Of a stretch of 64,000 bases of DNA, positions 60,682 to 64,000 are shown piece after piece. Position 1 is the stretch's first letter, and each line of letters opens with the position of its first letter. The DNA is from Bacillota bacterium. Its GTDB lineage: Bacteria > Bacillota > Clostridia > Oscillospirales > Acutalibacteraceae. The notes under the pieces were generated by a model that was not told the DNA's origin, made no database searches, and saw only the letters and a list, made by a program, of their open reading frames with translations. Where the stretch lies: contig JAEWDK010000014.1 of NCBI GenBank assembly GCA_023390175.1, positions 18,481 through 82,480 on the forward strand, given 5' to 3'. The position numbers and the translations under genes were made by a program.

Positions 60682-60723
60682 GAAAAGCGGCCTGAAATCA
60701 GTGTTGATTTCAGGCCGCTTTTC
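60682..60723. terminator. Strong bidirectional terminator after the lexA unit
   Basis: A perfect 19-bp stem GAAAAGCGGCCTGAAATCA (60682-60700) with 60705-60723, loop GTGT. It serves the convergent lexA and CAT-like units. Confidence 0.85.
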
Positions 60724-60727
60724 TGAA

Positions 60728-61354
60728 TTATAAACAATTGATATATTCCTGCAGCTTTGATACATATTTTCCGACATGCACGCCGTCCATTAAGGCGTGA
60801 CTGGCCTGAACGGAAAAAGGCATCATCCATTTTTCTCCCTGTCTGAAGTATTTACCCCAGGAAATTCTCGGCACGGAATCATCTTTGTTCAGAGCAATCG
60901 GATGAGTAATCTGCGTGAAGGAAAACCACGGCACACACGTGATGTAAAGCACATCGTCGCGTTCCTCCGCATTTTCGAATATGAAATACGCTTTCTGCTG
61001 TTCTGACTGTTCCTTTGCTTTGTGAGCAAACTGAACGATATCGCCGCCCAGTTCCACCGTAACAATTTTAAACAAGTCACTGTCAGCGGGCATGTCAGTA
61101 AACGACGGATGCACTTTATCGTGCAGAATCACCTGCTCCCCGCGGATTCGATACCGAAAGTTGTCCACTTCATTTGCAATTTTGGTGGAAGCAAAGCCCA
61201 TGGCGTAGTAAAACGAAATGCCGTGCTCCTTCACAAACGCTAGGAAATGTGTTACGTCAATGTTCAGGCAAACATTGAACTGCGGATAATCCATTGTATG
61301 AAAAAATTCAAAATGCTGCTTTCTCGGCCATGTTTCAAAATCAATATATTCCAT
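60728..61354 (-). CDS. Chloramphenicol acetyltransferase-like protein (type A CAT fold)
   Basis: 208 residues of the CAT family: starts RKQHFEFF, contains the conserved YYAMGFASTKIAN helix and the catalytic motif SHALMDG near residue 188, where HxxxDG is retained and the first His of HHxxxDG is replaced by Ser. Core acetyl-CoA chemistry should be possible, but many clostridial homologues do not confer resistance, so the acceptor is open. Followed on the minus strand by the 19-bp terminator; the cyclase-family gene is 12 bases upstream. Confidence 0.8.
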   Translation of the reverse strand: MEYIDFETWPRKQHFEFFHTMDYPQFNVCLNIDVTHFLAFVKEHGISFYYAMGFASTKIANEVDNFRYRIRGEQVILHDKVHPSFTDMPADSDLFKIVTVELGGDIVQFAHKAKEQSEQQKAYFIFENAEERDDVLYITCVPWFSFTQITHPIALNKDDSVPRISWGKYFRQGEKWMMPFSVQASHALMDGVHVGKYVSKLQEYINCL

Positions 61355-61366
61355 AACAAATCCTTT

Positions 61367-61945
61367 TTATTCCTGAATTAAGACCGCCCGCACCGGCGAT
61401 GCTTCCGCCCCCGCAAGGAACAGGGGAAGCGCCATCAGGCCGTAATTGCCCGGCTGAACTTTGGAAAGGTCCAATCCCTCAAGAATCGGGATTTCCGCCC
61501 CCAGCAGCTGTTTATGGGCCGGGTGCTCAGCGTCACCTATTTCAATGCTCTGCGCGTCCGTGCCAACCAGCGTTATCCCCGCATCCGCCAAGGCAAACGC
61601 GGCGCTTGCGGACAGGAACGCTTGACCGTTCCCCTTAAACAAAATCATTTTTTCACAGACGGGCAAAATTTTGTCAATATCCGCGCCGGTAATGATGCCG
61701 TTGGCTTCTATTACGGTACACGGGCCCGTGAACGCGCTTAAATCCATTTCATCGATTGTTTTACCGTCATCAATAAAATGCCGCGGTGCGTCCATGTGGG
61801 TCGCACTGTGACAGCCCGTGTAAAATCCAGACAGATTAAAGGAGTCGCCCATGCTCATGCGGCGTATAAGGTCCCGCTGCGGCGCCGGGTCGCCCGGATA
61901 AGGCGGAGTTGAAAACAGTTCCCGCGATATATCTATCATTTGCAC
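61367..61945 (-). CDS. Cyclase-family (KynB-like) metal-dependent hydrolase
   Basis: 192 residues of the cyclase/arylformamidase family: the metal motif CHSATHMDAPRHF (HxxTHxDxPxH) and GTDAQSIE. Members hydrolyse N-formylkynurenine or related amides and esters; without kyn genes nearby the substrate is unknown. The start GTG at 61945 has AAGG about ten bases upstream; the ATG at 61939 is an alternative. It follows mtnN by 96 bases, in which no gene was found. Confidence 0.8.
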   Translation of the reverse strand: MQMIDISRELFSTPPYPGDPAPQRDLIRRMSMGDSFNLSGFYTGCHSATHMDAPRHFIDDGKTIDEMDLSAFTGPCTVIEANGIITGADIDKILPVCEKMILFKGNGQAFLSASAAFALADAGITLVGTDAQSIEIGDAEHPAHKQLLGAEIPILEGLDLSKVQPGNYGLMALPLFLAGAEASPVRAVLIQE

Positions 61946-62041
61946 AGTAAGCCGCCTTTTCTCCGTGCGATAATAAATTCAGAATACAGCCGGTCGGGCT
62001 TCGCACGGGGAACCCGAGCGGCAGCTGTGCTGTTCCGGCAG

Positions 62042-62746
62042 TCAAACCGGATCAACCGAAAGATTCGGAAGCAGCTTTGTAATCAGCTCGGCTATTTTAT
62101 GTGCCGAAGCAACCGCAAAGGTGCCGAAATCAACACCGGCATCCTCGTCCGCGTTATCGGAAATTGCGCGGATTACGACAAAATCCACTTTATTCATCCA
62201 GCATACCTGGGCAATGCTTCCGCCTTCCATTTCGCAGGCGGATGCGTCAAACTCAACGGCAAGGCGCTTCAGCTTCTGCGCATCGCAGATGAACTGATCC
62301 CCCGTTGCAATAATGCCCACATGCACTCCGTCGCCGTAAATTCCGGCGGCAGTGGTGGCAACCAGGTTCACAAGCTTTCGGCTCGCAGGAATCGCGACTA
62401 AATTCAGCCCGCTGATCATACCCTTCTCGTCACCGAGCGCCGAAGTATCCACATCATGCTGAACCAGCCCGCGTGAAATCACGATATCGCCAATATGTAT
62501 ATTCTCCCCGATTCCCCCTGCAACGCCCACGTTAATCAGGGCACTGGGCTGGTATTTTAAAATCATGGTCTGCGCGCAGACCGCAGCCGCTACCTTGCCC
62601 ACTCCGCATTGCGCCACGGCGCAGTCAACTCCCCTGATCTTACCGATATGGAAGGTAATTCCACTGATGATCTCCACCTGATCTTTCGTCATCACCTCGA
62701 TCAAATTTTCAACCTCAACAGCCATGGCTCCGATAATTCCGATCAT
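62042..62746 (-). CDS. mtnN: 5'-methylthioadenosine/S-adenosylhomocysteine nucleosidase
   Basis: 234 residues; cleaves MTA and SAH to adenine and thioribose products, so it removes inhibitory by-products of SAM metabolism and feeds AI-2 synthesis. Conserved: MIGIIGAMAVE (catalytic Glu), NVGVAGGIG, ATGDQFI, and CEMEGGSIAQV plus RAISDNAD (Glu and Asp of the active site). The ATG at 62746 has GAGGTG upstream; the frame from 62797 is rejected. Confidence 0.95.
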   Translation of the reverse strand: MIGIIGAMAVEVENLIEVMTKDQVEIISGITFHIGKIRGVDCAVAQCGVGKVAAAVCAQTMILKYQPSALINVGVAGGIGENIHIGDIVISRGLVQHDVDTSALGDEKGMISGLNLVAIPASRKLVNLVATTAAGIYGDGVHVGIIATGDQFICDAQKLKRLAVEFDASACEMEGGSIAQVCWMNKVDFVVIRAISDNADEDAGVDFGTFAVASAHKIAELITKLLPNLSVDPV

Positions 62747-62862
62747 GAATCGCACCTCACAAAGAAGATATTTTATTAAATTATAATTCATTTTCAAAGT
62801 TAAAGCAAATCGATTTTCAATTTAAGCCGCTAATTAACTTAATTCTTCGGAAAAATGTGCAT

Positions 62863-62896
62863 GAAAAATCGGCAGACCCAAATAAGATCTGCCGAT
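62863..62896 (-). terminator. Terminator after the zinc phospholipase C-like gene
   Basis: ATCGGCAGA and TCTGCCGAT form a 9-bp stem with an 11-base loop, followed on the minus strand by TTTTT. Confidence 0.75.
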
Positions 62897-62924
62897 GAAA
62901 AGTCTGGTAAAGAACAAATAAAGG

Positions 62925-63521
62925 TTAAGCGGTTATTTTCAGCGGGACATTCTCCGCAAGTTCTCCCTGGACGTAAAGCATGGCCAACGAAATGTAAAGC
63001 ACCAGCTCGGCACAGGCCTGTATTGCGCAGACAAGCTCCATGCCATAGTCTCCATTTAAGGATGTTCTTTCGTAAATCAGGCGCCGCATCCGGTTGTTGA
63101 TATCCGCGGCACGCAGCGGAAAAGCGGGATTTGGAACATACTCAATCTTCTGAAACTCCGAATAGTTCTCATACATAAACTGCAGCATTCCGTCCTCATA
63201 CCGAATATGGTCCTTCAGGCTGCCGCCGAATTTCGGACTGTGCGCGTAACAAAAGAAATCCGAATAGTAATGACAGAGTATGCCGATTTTTTTAGAAGCT
63301 TTTTCGTTTATAACGCCCCAGTCGGCACTGCAGAGTTTTATTGTTTTTTTGCGAACCATGCGGTTGCAGTACTTTATTCTGTGTGGCCGCAGGAATGAAA
63401 TTCCGTGGTCGGGGCAAGTATTCCCCTTCAGAAAGCTGGATTTATCTAAAACGATTCCAAAATGATCTTTTATGTACTCATAAACGATAGTAGCAATCAG
63501 AATATGGTTTGGACTGTTCAT
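62925..63521 (-). CDS. Zinc-dependent phospholipase C family protein
   Basis: 198 residues. The core ILCHYYSDFFCYAHSPKFGG and an N-terminal NSPNHILIA, FLKGNTCPDHG carry the His/Asp metal ligands typical of the Zn-PLC fold, and a later Glu/His segment (MLQFMYENYSEF) fits. No signal peptide is visible, so an intracellular role is likely; the substrate is unknown. It starts at ATG 63521 and has its own terminator. Confidence 0.75.
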   Translation of the reverse strand: MNSPNHILIATIVYEYIKDHFGIVLDKSSFLKGNTCPDHGISFLRPHRIKYCNRMVRKKTIKLCSADWGVINEKASKKIGILCHYYSDFFCYAHSPKFGGSLKDHIRYEDGMLQFMYENYSEFQKIEYVPNPAFPLRAADINNRMRRLIYERTSLNGDYGMELVCAIQACAELVLYISLAMLYVQGELAENVPLKITA

Positions 63522-63750
63522 ATCAGCAGTTACCCCTTATCAAAGATAATATACATAATAAACTGAAATCTTTCATTTAATATACCATATCAGATTAAAA
63601 GTTTAATCATTTTAGAGTATAACCAAAACTTGCTTACTCGGCCGGGTATCTGCCTCAGTTCCAGGCAATGCGTTTCAAAGGCAAATTGAGCCGAATTCCT
63701 GCAAACACGGCGGACCTTACTGCTTGAGTAAAGTAAAAGATACCGCAACA

Positions 63751-63780
63751 AAAAAGAACACCCCAACGGATGTTCTTTTT
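63751..63780. terminator. Terminator-like hairpin
   Basis: AAAAAGAACA (63751-63760) pairs with TGTTCTTTTT (63771-63780), loop CCCCAACGGA. The 63522-63863 stretch otherwise shows no gene that I can support. Confidence 0.6.
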
Positions 63781-63825
63781 AACTCCCCATACCGGACATG
63801 CGCCAGTCCGTAAACCGATAATAAT

Positions 63826-63860
63826 CAAAAAAATAGGGATACACATGAATGCATATCCCT
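63826..63860 (-). terminator. Terminator of tRNA-Asn
   Basis: On the minus strand AGGGATA and TATCCCT form a 7-bp stem, then ATTTTTTTG. It starts four bases after the tRNA CCA end. Confidence 0.7.
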
Positions 63861-63863
63861 GTT

Positions 63864-63939
63864 TGGCTCCCCAAGTTGGACTCGAACCAACGACCCTGCG
63901 GTTAACAGCCGCATGCTCTACCGGCTGAGCTATTGAGGA
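63864..63939 (-). tRNA. tRNA-Asn (anticodon GTT)
   Basis: A 76-base cloverleaf with encoded CCA. The acceptor TCCTCAA pairs with TTGGGGA (one wobble), the anticodon loop is CTGTTAA, and the T-loop is GGTTCGAGTCC. The 60 bases to the window end contain no recognisable gene. Confidence 0.95.
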
Positions 63940-64000
63940 ATATTTGTGTTGGCGCCTTCCTATTGTTCCAGGCCGTTGCCAGCCAAGTATCTTCGGCACC

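Noticed and set aside
1..64000. CRISPR arrays, prophage modules or complete insertion sequences
   Set aside because: No regularly spaced identical repeats, no cas or phage structural genes and no transposase frame were seen on either strand.

Overview
The window looks like chromosomal DNA of an anaerobic, spore-forming Firmicute (Bacillota, class Clostridia), most likely Oscillospirales, related to Ethanoligenens, Caproiciproducens or Acutalibacteraceae. The grounds are Gram-positive Shine-Dalgarno sites, frequent GTG/TTG starts, consensus sigma-A promoters, a tRNA-Trp-type T-box, ECF transporter genes, a SpoIIQ-like M23 peptidase, a dockerin-like module and a carboxynorspermidine pathway. 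The genus is inference; no database was searched.

Layout. (1) 1-5166, minus: a secreted multidomain GH2 beta-galactosidase that runs off the left edge, with a LamG domain inserted in its catalytic barrel. (2) 5.5-5.87 kb: a non-coding, hairpin-rich segment resembling a dispersed repeat. (3) 5.87-11.76 kb, plus: a metal(loid) island arsR-hgcA-hgcB / arsD-arsA-acr3-arsC. The second and third genes have the diagnostic features of the mercury-methylation pair HgcA (cap-helix motif NVWCAAGK plus five membrane helices) and HgcB (two 4Fe-4S motifs, GVGCA, C-terminal Cys pair). Two nearly identical promoter/operator blocks suggest that one ArsR controls both halves. The island ends in a truncated TetR gene and a strong terminator, beside a five-gene tRNA cluster (Lys, Gln, His, Arg, Gly; 11.93-12.46 kb). 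(4) 12.5-25.8 kb, minus: housekeeping genes: a ClpE-like ATPase, pgsA, a CvpA family gene, a DUF5711 gene, truA, ecfT-ecfA2-ecfA1, an rRNA methyltransferase-like gene, glmM, ruvB, ruvA, ruvC. A short hairpin repeat sits between ruvA and ruvB. (5) 26.1-35.3 kb: a two-domain PPK2, a split ThrE-like exporter, carboxynorspermidine synthase/decarboxylase, a LysM protein, a GGDEF protein and a lactate-type dehydrogenase. (6) 35.5-44 kb: a looser, AT-richer accessory stretch (DUF1801, MBL hydrolase, YciI, MATE, RNHCP, pectinacetylesterase-like, small HTH, 3-hydroxyacyl-CoA dehydrogenase, alpha/beta hydrolase) with gene remnants and a dispersed repeat. (7) 44.1-49.3 kb: rlmD, a T-box-controlled solitary trpB2, plsC and a GT4 glycosyltransferase. 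(8) 49.5-49.7 kb: an apparent small-RNA gene with a perfect promoter and terminator and no ORF. (9) 49.9-64 kb: a dockerin-like secreted protein, a hexapeptide-repeat protein, a pyridoxal kinase, an FHA-FtsW/RodA plus class B PBP pair, an ArAE permease, a HAD phosphatase, a Usp-like protein, an M23 peptidase, lexA with its SOS box, a CAT-like acetyltransferase, a cyclase-family hydrolase, mtnN, a zinc phospholipase C-like protein and tRNA-Asn.

The most notable system is the hgcAB pair inside an ArsR-controlled arsenic resistance operon. In it, efflux (ArsA/Acr3), chaperoning (ArsD), reduction (ArsC) and a corrinoid-dependent methyl-transfer module appear to share one metal(loid) sensor. No CRISPR array, complete transposase, prophage or rRNA gene was seen.
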